The notes under the pieces were generated by a model that saw only the letters and a program-made list of their open reading frames with translations, searched no databases and was not told the origin of the DNA. Positions 9,256 through 18,034 of a DNA stretch of 64,000 bases are shown piece by piece; the stretch's first letter is position 1, and each line of letters begins with the position of its first letter. The DNA comes from Curtobacterium sp. MCLR17_007. GTDB lineage: Bacteria; Actinomycetota; Actinomycetes; Actinomycetales; Microbacteriaceae. Both the position numbers and the translations under genes were made by a program. Location: the NCBI RefSeq assembly GCF_003234655.2, contig NZ_CP126271.1:1240001-1304000 (forward strand), given 5' to 3'.

Positions 9256-11302
9256 GGACGGACGACACGGCGGCGCCGGTCGCAGGGACGGCGGCTCCGG
9301 CGGCGGACGACCGGGAGGCCCTGGTCGGCCGAGTGGGTCGGACCGCGGTGGGTACCGCGGTCGCGACGACGAGCGTGGTCGCCCCGGCGGGTCGGACCGC
9401 GGTGGCGACCGTGGTGGGTACGGAGGACGGTCGTCCGGTGGTGCACCGCGCGACGACCGCGGTGGGTTCCGTCGTGACGACCGCAGCGCGGACCGCGGAG
9501 CTCCGCGCCGTGACGACCGTGGGTACGGCGGCCGCCCGTCCGGTGGTGCGCCGCGCGACGACCGCGGCGGGTTCCGCGGTGCCGATCGTGGTGCCGACCG
9601 TGGCGCTCCCCGTCGTGACGACCGCGGCGGGTACGGGCGTCGCGACGACGACCGGGGCGCTCCCCGTCGTGACGACCGCGGCGCTCCGCGTCGTGACGAC
9701 CGCGGGTCGGACCGTGCTCCGCGACGCGACGACGGCGGGTTCGTGCGGCGCGAGGACCGGGGCGCTCCCCGTCGCGACGACCGCGGGTTCGTCCGACACG
9801 AGGGCGACCGGCGCGACGACCGTGGCGCTCCGCGCCGTGACGACCGCGGGTACGGCCGTCGTGACGACGACCGTGGGGGAGCACGACGTGACGATCGTGG
9901 GTACGGCACCGGGGCCTCCCGTCCGGCTGCGCGTGATGACCGTCGTGAGGACCGCGGGTTCGGCCGTCGTGACGACGACCGTGGGGGAGCACGACGTGAC
10001 GATCGTGGGTACGGCACCGGGGCCTCCCGTCCGGCTGCGCGTGATGACCGTCGTGACGATCGCGGGTTCGGCCGTCGTGACGACGACCGTGGCGGCGCAC
10101 GACGTGACGACCGTGGGTACGGCACCGGGGCCTCCCGTCCGGCTGCGCGTGACGACCGTCGTGACGACCGCGGGTACGGCCGTCGCGACGACGACCGCCG
10201 ACCGGCGCCGACCGGCGACCGCCGGGTCGACCGGCCGCGCTGGAGCAACGCGGACCGGGACCAGCGTGACCGCCGCGACGACCGCCGCGACCCGCGTCAG
10301 GGCGGCGACCGTCGCGGTCAGGGTGGGGACGCCCCTGCCAGCCGTGTCTGGCACAACGGCCGCCGCTACGTGGGTGGCACCGCGACCGTGCGGAACCGCG
10401 ATCGCGGCACCACGCCCCGTCCCGAGGGGCAGCGCGACGCCGAGGGCACGCCGCTCGAGGGCACGCCGGAACGCCCGATCATCCCCGACTGGGACGCAGC
10501 GGAGGGTGCTGCCGCGACCGCGGCCGACCTGCAGCCGGAGGGCGAGCGCCTGCAGAAGGTGATGGCCGCGGCCGGGGTCGCGTCGAGGCGGGTGGCGGAG
10601 AACCTGATCGCCGAGGGTCGAGTGACGGTGAACGGCGAGGTCGTCGACGCCCTCGGGCGTCGCGTGGACGCAGAGCACGACCAGATCTCCGTCGACGGCG
10701 TGCCGATCCAGGTCGACACCTCGCGGCGCTACGTGCTGCTGAACAAGCCGACGGGCGTGGTGTCGACGATGCTCGACGAGCGTGGTCGCGCCGACCTGTC
10801 CCAGTTCGTCGAGAAGTTCGAGGAGCGCCTGTTCAACGTCGGACGCCTGGACGCCGAGACCTCCGGCCTGCTGCTGCTGACCAACGACGGCAGCCTCGCC
10901 CACGTGCTCGCGCACCCGTCGTTCGGCGTCACCAAGACCTACATCGCGAAGGTCGCCGGCAACGTGAACCCCGCGACGGTGCAGATGCTCCTGGACGGTG
11001 TGGAGCTCGAGGACGGCCGGATCGCCGCCGACAAGGTGCGGTTGCTCGAGTCGTCGCGGGGGGAGTCCCTGGTCGAGCTGACCCTGCACTCCGGCCGCAA
11101 CCGCGTCGTCCGTCGGATGCTCGACGCCGTCGGGCACCCGGTGAACGAGCTCGTGCGCCGGTCGTTCGGCCCGCTGCACCTCGGCAGCCTGCCGAGCGGA
11201 CGCACGCGCGAGCTGACGAGCGTCGAACTCGGGCAGCTGCTCGGGATCGCGCGCGGCGCGGGCAAGCCGGTCGGCGACCCCAACGCCGAGACGAGCGACT
11301 GA
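9242..11302 (+). CDS. rluB: RluB-type 23S rRNA pseudouridine synthase with a long DRG-repeat N-terminus
   Basis: The C-terminal 255 residues are a complete RsuA/RluB-type enzyme that converts uridine to pseudouridine in rRNA: an S4 RNA-binding domain from about 434 (ERLQKVMAAAGVASRR) and a catalytic domain with the Asp at about 536 in GRLDAETSGLLLLTNDG. Assignment to RluB rather than RsuA rests on the scpAB context. The first 430 residues are low complexity and dominated by Asp, Arg and Gly (RRDDRG-type units), including three 36-residue repeats and a partial fourth. The composition suggests an unfolded RNA-binding or condensate-forming tail. Such N-terminal extensions occur in actinobacterial homologues, but this one is unusually long. 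The start overlaps scpB by 14 nt. Confidence 0.88.
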   Translation: MAAYEDGRHGGAGRRDGGSGGGRPGGPGRPSGSDRGGYRGRDDERGRPGGSDRGGDRGGYGGRSSGGAPRDDRGGFRRDDRSADRGAPRRDDRGYGGRPSGGAPRDDRGGFRGADRGADRGAPRRDDRGGYGRRDDDRGAPRRDDRGAPRRDDRGSDRAPRRDDGGFVRREDRGAPRRDDRGFVRHEGDRRDDRGAPRRDDRGYGRRDDDRGGARRDDRGYGTGASRPAARDDRREDRGFGRRDDDRGGARRDDRGYGTGASRPAARDDRRDDRGFGRRDDDRGGARRDDRGYGTGASRPAARDDRRDDRGYGRRDDDRRPAPTGDRRVDRPRWSNADRDQRDRRDDRRDPRQGGDRRGQGGDAPASRVWHNGRRYVGGTATVRNRDRGTTPRPEGQRDAEGTPLEGTPERPIIPDWDAAEGAAATAADLQPEGERLQKVMAAAGVASRRVAENLIAEGRVTVNGEVVDALGRRVDAEHDQISVDGVPIQVDTSRRYVLLNKPTGVVSTMLDERGRADLSQFVEKFEERLFNVGRLDAETSGLLLLTNDGSLAHVLAHPSFGVTKTYIAKVAGNVNPATVQMLLDGVELEDGRIAADKVRLLESSRGESLVELTLHSGRNRVVRRMLDAVGHPVNELVRRSFGPLHLGSLPSGRTRELTSVELGQLLGIARGAGKPVGDPNAETSD
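9852..10196 (+). repeat. 108-bp in-frame tandem repeats in the rluB N-terminus
   Basis: A 108-bp unit (36 codons, protein motif GRRDDDRGGARRDDRGYG and what follows) is repeated from about 9852, 9960 and 10068, with a partial copy from about 10176. Copies 1 and 2 are nearly identical at DNA level. The identity suggests recent duplication by slippage or recombination, so length may vary between strains. Confidence 0.85.
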
Positions 11303-11327
11303 TCCGCAGGCGACGGTCGTGGATCGG

Positions 11328-11333
11328 TAGGCT
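11328..11333 (+). promoter_or_regulatory. Leaderless -10 element of tyrA
   Basis: TAGGCT ends 6 nt before the GTG start of tyrA; no Shine-Dalgarno sequence is present. Confidence 0.6.
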
Positions 11334-11339
11334 GGCCGG

Positions 11340-12452
11340 GTGACCGACCAGCCCCAGCCCGACCACGACCGTCGCGTCCGCGGACCGGTCCGGGTCGTCG
11401 GCGCCGGGCTGCTCGGTGCCTCCATCGGTCTGGGGCTCCGGCAGAAGGGCGTCGAGGTGATCCTCGACGACGTCTCGCCGGCGACGCTGGCGCTGGCCGT
11501 CGACTACGGCGCCGGTCGCCGTCCGGCCGTGGGCGACGCGCCCGAGCTGATCGTCGTCGCGGTCCCACCGGACGTCACCGCGCAGGTCGTCGAGCGCGAG
11601 CTCGCCGACCATCCGGGCGCGATCGTCACCGACGTCGCCAGCGTGAAGTCGGCGCCGCTCGAACGCCTGCGTGCGGCAGGGGCCGACGTCTCGCGCTACA
11701 TCGGGTCGCACCCGATGGCCGGTCGTGAGCGCAGCGGTCCGACCGCGGCGCGTGCGGACCTGTTCATCGGGCGACCCTGGGTGATCGCCGGACACGACGC
11801 GATCACCTACCGTCGGGCTGCCGTGGTCGAGGACCTCGCACTCGACCTCGAGGCGATCGTCGTCCCGATGGACCCCGAGCTCCACGACCAGGCCGTCGCC
11901 GTCATGTCGCACGTGCCGCAGCTCGTCTCGACGCTCATGGCCTCGCGTCTCGTCGACGCCCCGGAGTCCGCGCTCGGACTGGCGGGCGGTGGCGTCCGTG
12001 ACGTCACACGCGTTGCAGCGAGCGACCCGGGCCTGTGGGTGCAGATCATCGGCGCCAACGCCGCACGCATCCGACCGGTGCTGACCGACCTGCGCGACGA
12101 GCTCACGCGGGTCATCGACGCCCTGGCCGACCCGGACGCGCCCGGCGCACCCCGGGCGATCGCCGAGACGATGGCGTCGGGCAACCGTGGCGTCGAGCGA
12201 CTGCCGGGCAAGCACGGCACGACCAAGCGCTTCGCCCAGGTCGTCGTCCTGGTGGACGACCGACCGGGGCAGATCGCCGAGCTCCTCACCCTGATGGGCG
12301 AGATCGGCATCAACCTCGAGGACCTGCGCCTCGAGCACTCACCCGGCGGACCGATCGGCATCGTCGAGGTGTCGGTCGTCCCCGAGCAGGAACAGCGACT
12401 CGTCGATGAACTCGAGAGCCGCGGATGGAGGATCGCAGCAGCATGGGCGTGA
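11340..12452 (+). CDS. tyrA: Prephenate dehydrogenase with ACT domain
   Basis: NAD(P)-dependent oxidative decarboxylase converting prephenate to 4-hydroxyphenylpyruvate in tyrosine synthesis. The 370-residue protein has an N-terminal Rossmann fold ([17 protein letters not shown] near 17-33), the TDVASVKS and [12 protein letters not shown] active-site motifs, a helical dimerisation domain, and a C-terminal ACT domain (about 300-368, from [18 protein letters not shown]) that probably gives feedback control by tyrosine. The GTG start follows a leaderless -10 element. Its last codons overlap the cmk start, so tyrA, cmk and perhaps der form a unit, as seen in other Microbacteriaceae. Confidence 0.93.
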   Translation: MTDQPQPDHDRRVRGPVRVVGAGLLGASIGLGLRQKGVEVILDDVSPATLALAVDYGAGRRPAVGDAPELIVVAVPPDVTAQVVERELADHPGAIVTDVASVKSAPLERLRAAGADVSRYIGSHPMAGRERSGPTAARADLFIGRPWVIAGHDAITYRRAAVVEDLALDLEAIVVPMDPELHDQAVAVMSHVPQLVSTLMASRLVDAPESALGLAGGGVRDVTRVAASDPGLWVQIIGANAARIRPVLTDLRDELTRVIDALADPDAPGAPRAIAETMASGNRGVERLPGKHGTTKRFAQVVVLVDDRPGQIAELLTLMGEIGINLEDLRLEHSPGGPIGIVEVSVVPEQEQRLVDELESRGWRIAAAWA

Positions 12453-13318
12453 ACGAGGACCAGCAGACGCACGGCATCGCCACCGACAGCGGGGTGACCG
12501 GGGGACCGGACGGCCCCGACACCGGGCTGCCCACCCCGGCCGGCCAACCCGGCCCGGCCGAGGGCCTGACCGGCGGCGCGGACGGCCAGGGCGGTGGCGA
12601 GCCGGGCATGACCCGCGACCCGATGCCCGCGGGCCTGACGGACGGCGCCTACGTCGCCAAGTTCGTCATCGCGGTCGACGGCCCCGCGGGCAGCGGCAAG
12701 TCCAGCGTCTCGAAGGCAGCCGCCCGGGCGCTCGGGTTCGGGTACCAGGACACGGGCGCCGCCTACCGGGCGCTCGCCTGGCACGCGTTGCAGCAGCACG
12801 TCGACCTCGACGACGCCGCCGCGGTCCTGGCGAGCTGGGACACGTTCGACTACGAGATCGGCACCGACCCGGACGCCTACTTCGTCCGCGTGAACGGCGA
12901 GGACGTCACCGACGCGATCCGGACCCCGGACGTCACCGCCGCGGTCGCGCACATCGCCAAGCTCCCCGAGGTCCGGCAGCGCCTGGTGCAGCTCTTCCGG
13001 AACGTCATGCGCAAGACCGACGCGCAGGGCATCATCACCGAAGGACGCGACATCACCACGGTCGTGGCGCCCGACGCCGAGGTCCGGATCCTCCTGACGG
13101 CCGACGAGCAGGTTAGGATGGCACGGCGCTCGGCAGAGGTCACGACCCAGTCGGCCGCCGAGACCTCGGCAGCACTCGCCCGACGAGACGCCGCCGACGC
13201 GAAGGTCGTCGACTTCATGAACGCCGCGGACGGCGTCACGACGCTCGACTCCACCGACCTCGACTTCGACCAGACCGTACAAGCGGTCGTCGACCTGGCC
13301 CGCACGGCCGGACACTGA
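12443..13318 (+). CDS. cmk: Cytidylate kinase
   Basis: Transfers phosphate from ATP to CMP or dCMP. The core starts near residue 73 with the P-loop [13 protein letters not shown] and the following [11 protein letters not shown], and continues with EGRDITTVV and the CMP-binding Arg region [10 protein letters not shown]. Ahead of this is an extension of about 70 residues rich in Gly, Pro and Asp that the usual enzyme (about 225-230 residues) lacks. The ATG at 12443 has GGAGG 11 nt upstream and overlaps the tyrA stop; an ATG at 12608 would give a more typical length, so the start is uncertain. Followed by der, its usual neighbour. Confidence 0.92.
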   Translation: MGVNEDQQTHGIATDSGVTGGPDGPDTGLPTPAGQPGPAEGLTGGADGQGGGEPGMTRDPMPAGLTDGAYVAKFVIAVDGPAGSGKSSVSKAAARALGFGYQDTGAAYRALAWHALQQHVDLDDAAAVLASWDTFDYEIGTDPDAYFVRVNGEDVTDAIRTPDVTAAVAHIAKLPEVRQRLVQLFRNVMRKTDAQGIITEGRDITTVVAPDAEVRILLTADEQVRMARRSAEVTTQSAAETSAALARRDAADAKVVDFMNAADGVTTLDSTDLDFDQTVQAVVDLARTAGH

Positions 13319-13353
13319 CACGCGGCCAGGCGGCCGCCGGCAAGGAAACCACC

Positions 13354-14880
13354 ATGGCGCAACCGGACAACGGACCAGAGCACGACGACTTCCCGGAGTA
13401 CGACGACTCCCTGGGTGAGCGCATCGCGAGCCTCGACGAGACCGAAGCCGAGCAGCGGGCGACCGCCCTGCGGGCCGGGCTCGAGGAGTACGAGCTCGAC
13501 GACGAGGACGTCGCGCTCCTCCAGGCAGGCACCCTGGGCGAGGACGGCGTCCTCGTCCTCCCCGCACTGCCGGTCCTGGCGATCGTCGGGCGGCCGAACG
13601 TCGGCAAGTCCGCGCTCGTGAACCGCATCCTCGGCCGCCGCGAAGCCGTCGTGCAGGACGTCCCCGGCGTCACGCGCGACCGCGTCAGCTACAAGGCCGA
13701 GTGGAACGACAAGCGGTTCACCCTGGTCGACACCGGCGGGTGGGAGCCCGACGCCAAGGGCATCAACGCCTCGGTCGCGCTGCAGGCCGAGGTCGCGATC
13801 GACCTCGCCGACGCCGTGCTGTTCGTCGTCGACGTCACGGTGGGCATCACCGCGACCGACGAGCACGTCGTGAAGATGCTGCGCGGCACCGACAAGCCGG
13901 TCATCGTCGTGGCGAACAAGTCCGACGACGAGCGCCGCGACCTCGACGCCTACGAGCTCTGGAACCTGGGCCTCGGCGAGCCGCACCCGGTGTCGGCGCT
14001 GCACGGTCGCGGCGTCGCCGACCTGCTCGACCTGATCATCACCACGCTGCCCGACATCTCCGCCGTCGCCAAGCAGGAGATCGGCGGCCCGCGTCGCGTC
14101 GCGATCCTCGGTCGCCCGAACGTCGGCAAGAGCTCGCTGCTCAACAAGGCCGCGGGCGAAGAGCGCGTCGTCGTGAACGAGCTCGCCGGCACGACCCGCG
14201 ACCCGGTCGACGAGCAGGTCGAGCTGGGCGGTCGCGTCTGGCGCTTCGTCGACACTGCCGGCATCCGCAAGCGCGTGCACCTGCAGCAGGGTGCCGACTT
14301 CTACGCGTCGCTCCGCACCACCGCCGCGCTCGAGAAGGCCGAGGTCGCGGTCGTCGTCCTCGACGTCACCGAGCCGGTGTCCGTGCAGGACCTGCGCATC
14401 ATCGACCTCGTGCTCGAGTCCGGACGCGCACTCGTGCTGGCCTACAACAAGTGGGACCTGCTCGACGACGAACGCCGCCGGTACCTCGAGCGCGAGATCG
14501 AGCAGGACCTGGCCCACGTCGCCTGGGCCCCGCGCGTCAACATCTCCGCCCGCACCGGCCGCCACCTCGAGCGGCTGGTACCGGCGCTCGAGACCGCACT
14601 CGAGTCGTGGGACACCCGCATCCCGACCGGCAAGGTCAACGCCTTCATTGCCGAGCTCGTGCAGGAGCACCCGCACCCGGTCCGTGGTGGCCGTCAGCCG
14701 CGCATCCTGTTCGGCACCCAGGCAGCGAGCCAGCCGCCGACGTTCGTGCTGTTCACCACCCAGTTCCTCGACCCGCAGTACCGCCGGTTCATCACCCGGC
14801 GTCTGCGCGAGGTCTGGGGCTTCGCGGGGACCCCGATCACCGTGAACATGCGCGTCCGCGAGCGCCGGAAGCGCACCTGA
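13354..14880 (+). CDS. der: Ribosome biogenesis GTPase Der (EngA)
   Basis: Essential GTPase with two consecutive G domains that assists 50S subunit maturation. The 508-residue protein has an acidic N-terminal extension (about 70 residues, common in actinobacteria), the first P-loop [12 protein letters not shown] near 77-88, the second [12 protein letters not shown] near 251-262, and a C-terminal KH-like domain. Both DTGGW and DTAGI switch II motifs and both NKSD/NKWD G4 motifs are intact. The ATG has AAGGAAA 7-13 nt upstream. It follows cmk after 35 nt and is closed by a strong hairpin at 14895-14939. Confidence 0.95.
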   Translation: MAQPDNGPEHDDFPEYDDSLGERIASLDETEAEQRATALRAGLEEYELDDEDVALLQAGTLGEDGVLVLPALPVLAIVGRPNVGKSALVNRILGRREAVVQDVPGVTRDRVSYKAEWNDKRFTLVDTGGWEPDAKGINASVALQAEVAIDLADAVLFVVDVTVGITATDEHVVKMLRGTDKPVIVVANKSDDERRDLDAYELWNLGLGEPHPVSALHGRGVADLLDLIITTLPDISAVAKQEIGGPRRVAILGRPNVGKSSLLNKAAGEERVVVNELAGTTRDPVDEQVELGGRVWRFVDTAGIRKRVHLQQGADFYASLRTTAALEKAEVAVVVLDVTEPVSVQDLRIIDLVLESGRALVLAYNKWDLLDDERRRYLEREIEQDLAHVAWAPRVNISARTGRHLERLVPALETALESWDTRIPTGKVNAFIAELVQEHPHPVRGGRQPRILFGTQAASQPPTFVLFTTQFLDPQYRRFITRRLREVWGFAGTPITVNMRVRERRKRT

Positions 14881-14894
14881 TCCGATCCAGCACG

Positions 14895-14939
14895 ACGACG
14901 ACGGCCGCCGGGGCACCTGCCCCCGGCGGCCGTCGTCGT
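14895..14939 (+). terminator. Terminator hairpin after der
   Basis: Perfect 19-bp GC-rich stem (14895-14913 with 14921-14939) around a 7-nt loop, 14 nt after the der stop. It lacks a T-run, as many actinobacterial terminators do. Confidence 0.8.
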
Positions 14940-14958
14940 CCCGCCGGGCGCGCTGGCG

Positions 14959-14964
14959 TACGCT
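14959..14964 (+). promoter_or_regulatory. Leaderless -10 element
   Basis: TACGCT ends 6 nt before the ATG at 14971. Confidence 0.55.
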
Positions 14965-14970
14965 CCGTGC

Positions 14971-15534
14971 ATGGCACCGCTGCTCGGACCCACCCGCACC
15001 GCGTGGATCGCGGCGGGCGGAGCGGTCGTCGCGGGGGTGGTCGCCATCTCGGTGCTCCTGTCCGTCCCGGTGCCGAACGGACGCTCGACACCGCAGCCGC
15101 TCGTCGCGGACGCTCCGTCATCCGCGGCGGCGACCGCGACCCCGCCGCCCCTCGACCAGCCCTGGTACCGGACGGGGCTGCCCGTCGACGGCGAGATCAT
15201 CCCGATCGGCGCGGAGACGGTCGGCCACGTGAGCGTCGCGCGCATCGCCGAGCGGTCCGTGCGCGTGACGATCACGGGGTTCTCGACGGACCGTCGGAGT
15301 GCGGACATGCGGGTGCAGCTGACCGGCGGCGACGTCGTCGGCACCGGTGCGGACGCCGAGTGGATCCCGGACGGCGACCCGGTCGAGGTCGGGGTCATCC
15401 CGCACGGCGCGTCCTCGGTCGTCATCGACCTGCGGACCCCGCAGATCCTGCCGCCCTCGGTGCACTCGCTCGTGGTCCTCGACTGGAACACGACGACCAT
15501 CCTGGGCGGTGCCGAGCTGCTGCCCTCCACCTGA
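14971..15534 (+). CDS. Membrane-anchored protein, DM13-like extracytoplasmic domain
   Basis: 187 residues. One N-terminal membrane segment (about 10-33) is followed by a Pro/Ala/Thr-rich linker and an extracytoplasmic domain (about 75-187). The domain order resembles DM13 proteins: VRVTITGFSTDRRSADMRVQL, then a polar loop, and a C-terminal VHSLVVLDWNTTTILGGAEL that matches the shape of the DM13 end. DM13 is a predicted redox-related surface domain of unknown function, but the conserved cysteine is absent here, so the assignment is tentative. A promoter-like -10 just before the ATG suggests it is transcribed alone after the der terminator. Confidence 0.6.
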   Translation: MAPLLGPTRTAWIAAGGAVVAGVVAISVLLSVPVPNGRSTPQPLVADAPSSAAATATPPPLDQPWYRTGLPVDGEIIPIGAETVGHVSVARIAERSVRVTITGFSTDRRSADMRVQLTGGDVVGTGADAEWIPDGDPVEVGVIPHGASSVVIDLRTPQILPPSVHSLVVLDWNTTTILGGAELLPST

Positions 15535-15589
15535 TCCGGCCTGGAGGCCCGTGGTCCGCGTTCGACGCCGGATGCGGCACCATGGACGG

Positions 15590-16105
15590 GTGACGTTCCC
15601 CGCACTCGCCGACCGGGTCTGGTGCCGCCTGCGACTCGACCGCCTGGCCGGCGGCCGGCAGGCCGGCTACGTCATCCGTCGCGACATGCTCGACCACCCC
15701 GACACGGTGCGCTCGTTCCGCTGGATCCGGTGGTTGCTCGTCGCGGAGACCGTCGTCGGGCTGGCGGCGATCGTCGTCGCGGTCCTGCTGACCCGCGACG
15801 GACAGACCGTGCCCTGGGCGGTGTGGTTCCGGGCCACGGTGGTGCTGCTCATCACCCTGACCCTCTACGTCTTCGCCTGGCGTGCGCAGCTCGGCTACTA
15901 CTGGGCGTACCAGCGGCTGCGGCTCTTCAGCAGGATCTTCCCGATCGTGACGCTCATCGTCGCCGCGATCCCCGGGCTCTACCCGTTCTGGATGGTCATC
16001 GAGCAGATCCTGTTCTCCGTGCTCATGGTGGGCATCGGCGACGTCCTGACCTCGGACCACATGCGCACCACGTTCCCCAAGCCCGCTCGCCGGGACGCTC
16101 CGTAG
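15590..16105 (+). CDS. Conserved small membrane protein
   Basis: 171 residues with a basic N-terminus and about four membrane helices (near 45-65, 75-95, 110-130 and 133-152). I recognise no motif. The frame extends upstream inside the previous gene, but the GTG at 15590 sits 6 nt after CACCAT, the spacing seen at many starts in this window, and gives a protein beginning just before the basic stretch. It follows the DM13-like gene in the same orientation. Function unknown. Confidence 0.6.
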   Translation: MTFPALADRVWCRLRLDRLAGGRQAGYVIRRDMLDHPDTVRSFRWIRWLLVAETVVGLAAIVVAVLLTRDGQTVPWAVWFRATVVLLITLTLYVFAWRAQLGYYWAYQRLRLFSRIFPIVTLIVAAIPGLYPFWMVIEQILFSVLMVGIGDVLTSDHMRTTFPKPARRDAP

Positions 16106-16108
16106 GAT
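16103..16108 (+). promoter_or_regulatory. Probable leaderless -10 element
   Basis: TAGGAT ends 7 nt before the ATG at 16116. Confidence 0.45.
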
Positions 16109-16115
16109 CGCGACG

Positions 16116-16421
16116 ATGACGACCTTCCGCCTGGACCCCGACGACCTGCCCCGGTCCGCGGGTGAGCTGTACGACCGCGTCCGAGCCGGCGCCGAGCTGC
16201 CGACCGTCACCACCGAGGCGGTCCACTCGCTCGCGACCTCGGGTGGCGGCGCGGTCGACCCGGACGTGTTCGACGCCGCGGAGCTGTTGGCGTTCGTGCT
16301 GGCGGTCGTGGGCGCCGAGGCGTCGTTGCCCGCGTCCGCGCTGACGGAACCGGTGCCCGATGCTGAGCGCCGACTCCGCGTCGAGGAAGCGGTCCGGCGG
16401 CTGGTCGGTCACCGGTCCTGA
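16116..16421 (+). CDS. Uncharacterised small protein (101 aa)
   Basis: A soluble, acidic, mostly helical 101-residue protein with no recognised domain. Codon use matches its neighbours and a -10-like element precedes the ATG, which supports a real gene. It starts 10 nt after the membrane protein gene. The next 125 bp (to 16546) hold a 10-bp hairpin at 16477-16499 and two imperfect copies of a 20-bp segment. Function unknown. Confidence 0.5.
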   Translation: MTTFRLDPDDLPRSAGELYDRVRAGAELPTVTTEAVHSLATSGGGAVDPDVFDAAELLAFVLAVVGAEASLPASALTEPVPDAERRLRVEEAVRRLVGHRS

Positions 16422-16476
16422 CGCCTGGCTGGCCACCGGTCTCGACGCCTGGCCGGCCAGCGGGCGTCGACGCGCA

Positions 16477-16499
16477 TCCTGGGTCCGCCGGACCCAGGA
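16477..16499. terminator. Short hairpin upstream of the aldo/keto reductase gene
   Basis: A 10-bp perfect stem around a 3-nt loop (TCCTGGGTCC, then GCC, then the complement). It could terminate the preceding genes or serve as an operator for the following one. Confidence 0.4.
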
Positions 16500-16546
16500 C
16501 GGGCGGGACCTGGCACACGCCGTCGCGGCAGAGCATCGTGGGAGCC

Positions 16547-17422
16547 ATGACCACCACCACGCTCCCCGGCGGCACCTTCCGCCTCGCCGACGACCTCGAA
16601 CTCACCCGCGTCGGGTACGGCGCGATGCAGCTGGCCGGACCGGGTGTCTTCGGGCCGCCCACCGACCGCGACGAGGCGATCCGCGTCCTGCACACGGTCG
16701 TCGAGCTGGGCATCACCCACATCGACACCTCCGACTTCTACGGCCCCCACGTCACGAACGAGGTCATCCGCGAGGCCCTGCACCCCTACCCCGACGACCT
16801 GCGCATCGTGACCAAGGTCGGCGCTCGTCGTGACGCGGAGGGCGGCTGGCCGCACGCGCGCGAGCCGCACGAGCTCGTCGAGCAGGTGCACGAGAACCTC
16901 GGCCGCCTGGGGGTCGAGCGCCTCGACGTCGTCAACCTGCGCATGGGCGGCTTCGACGCGCCGGAGCCCGGCTCCATCGCGCCGCAGTTCGAGGCGCTCG
17001 CCGAACTCCAGCAGCAGGGGCTCATCAACCACCTCGGACTGTCGACGGTCTCGGCCGAGCAGCTCGCCGAGGCCCAGGCGATCGCGCCCGTGGTGTGCGT
17101 GCAGAACATGTACAACGTGGCGCGCCGCGAGGACGACGCCCTCGTCGACCTCACCGCGGAACAGGGCATCGCCTACGTGCCGTACTTCCCGCTCGGTGGC
17201 TTCTCGCCGCTGCAGTCCGGAGCGCTGGACTCGGTCGCCGAACGCCTCGGGGTCTCGCGCCTGACGGTCGCGCTGTCGTGGCTGCTGCAGCGTTCGCCGA
17301 ACATGCTGCTGATCCCGGGCACCTCGTCCGTCGCGCACCTGCGGGACAACGTCGCCTCGGCCGGGTTCACGCTGCCGGACGACGCCGTGGCCGAGCTCGA
17401 CGCGATCGGCACCGCCGCCTGA
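16547..17422 (+). CDS. Aldo/keto reductase
   Basis: A 291-residue (beta/alpha)8-barrel NADPH-dependent oxidoreductase. It shows VGYGAMQL near the start, then IDTSDFYG with the catalytic Asp and Tyr (near 63-70), and KVGARR with the catalytic Lys; the usual catalytic His position appears as part of LRMGGF, so it may be substituted. SWLLQRSPNMLLIPGTSS near the C-terminus is the NADPH-binding segment. GGGAG lies 6-10 nt before the ATG. The substrate cannot be told. It stands alone, closed by a very strong hairpin shared with a convergent gene. Confidence 0.85.
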   Translation: MTTTTLPGGTFRLADDLELTRVGYGAMQLAGPGVFGPPTDRDEAIRVLHTVVELGITHIDTSDFYGPHVTNEVIREALHPYPDDLRIVTKVGARRDAEGGWPHAREPHELVEQVHENLGRLGVERLDVVNLRMGGFDAPEPGSIAPQFEALAELQQQGLINHLGLSTVSAEQLAEAQAIAPVVCVQNMYNVARREDDALVDLTAEQGIAYVPYFPLGGFSPLQSGALDSVAERLGVSRLTVALSWLLQRSPNMLLIPGTSSVAHLRDNVASAGFTLPDDAVAELDAIGTAA

Positions 17423-17435
17423 ACGAGCGGCGAGC

Positions 17436-17481
17436 GACACCGACCAGCCCGCGGTGGGGACACCGCGGGCTGGTCGGTGTC
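17436..17481. terminator. Strong bidirectional hairpin
   Basis: A perfect 21-bp stem (17436-17456 with 17461-17481) with a 4-nt loop, between the aldo/keto reductase and the convergent membrane-protein gene, whose stop codon lies at the stem end. Confidence 0.85.
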
Positions 17482-17986
17482 AGGAGGAGAAGTCCCAGGA
17501 GACGTGCACGCCCGGGTGGAACCAGATCAGCGCCGCGACGCCGAGTCCGACGAGCGTGAGGGCGTTGACGGCGGCCAGCGGGACCCACCACCGTGCTTCG
17601 ATCCGCCGGACGGCGGCGATCGCGAGCAGGACGACCGCCGCGGCGAACGGGACGGCGGTGACGGCCGATCCGCGAACCGCGAAGCCCGCCATCGCGGGAC
17701 GCGTGACCTCGAGCGGGGCACCGAACGCGGCGATGAAGACGACGCAGAACACGCCGATCACGGTGGCCACGATCCCCACGCCCATCGCGATGAAGGCGAG
17801 CACCAGTGCCGACACCGCGAGCGCCGATCCGGGGCGGCGTCGGGTGCTGCGTCCTGGACCACCGCTCGGGACGGGCGGCGCCGGAGCAGGCACCGCCGGA
17901 ACAGGCACCGCCGAGGCGTTCGGCCGGAGCGGCCCCTCGGGTGCCCTGGGTGACGGGGTGCGACCCCATCCGTGCTCCGTGTCCAT
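17480..17986 (-). CDS. Proline-rich small membrane protein
   Basis: 168 residues: a Pro/Ala/Ser-rich cytoplasmic N-terminus (about 1-50) and then four membrane helices (about 53-75, 78-100, 108-128 and 137-155). This layout (disordered tail plus a four-helix core) is common among actinobacterial DUF4190-like proteins, but I see no firm motif. GGGGGA lies before the ATG at 17986. The gene is convergent with the aldo/keto reductase and downstream of recQ in the same orientation (48 nt after its stop). Function unknown. Confidence 0.6.
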   Translation of the reverse strand: MDTEHGWGRTPSPRAPEGPLRPNASAVPVPAVPAPAPPVPSGGPGRSTRRRPGSALAVSALVLAFIAMGVGIVATVIGVFCVVFIAAFGAPLEVTRPAMAGFAVRGSAVTAVPFAAAVVLLAIAAVRRIEARWWVPLAAVNALTLVGLGVAALIWFHPGVHVSWDFSS

Positions 17987-18034
17987 CGGTCCCCCCGCTC
18001 GACCCCGTGCTGTCTGCGGCGTCGTGGTCCGACG

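Noticed and set aside
9252..10562. Long second frame over the rluB N-terminus and the long antisense frames at 8470-10248 and 9158-11425
   Set aside because: They are shadows of the periodic, GC-rich repeat; the rluB frame has the start overlapping scpB and continues into the conserved S4 and catalytic domains.
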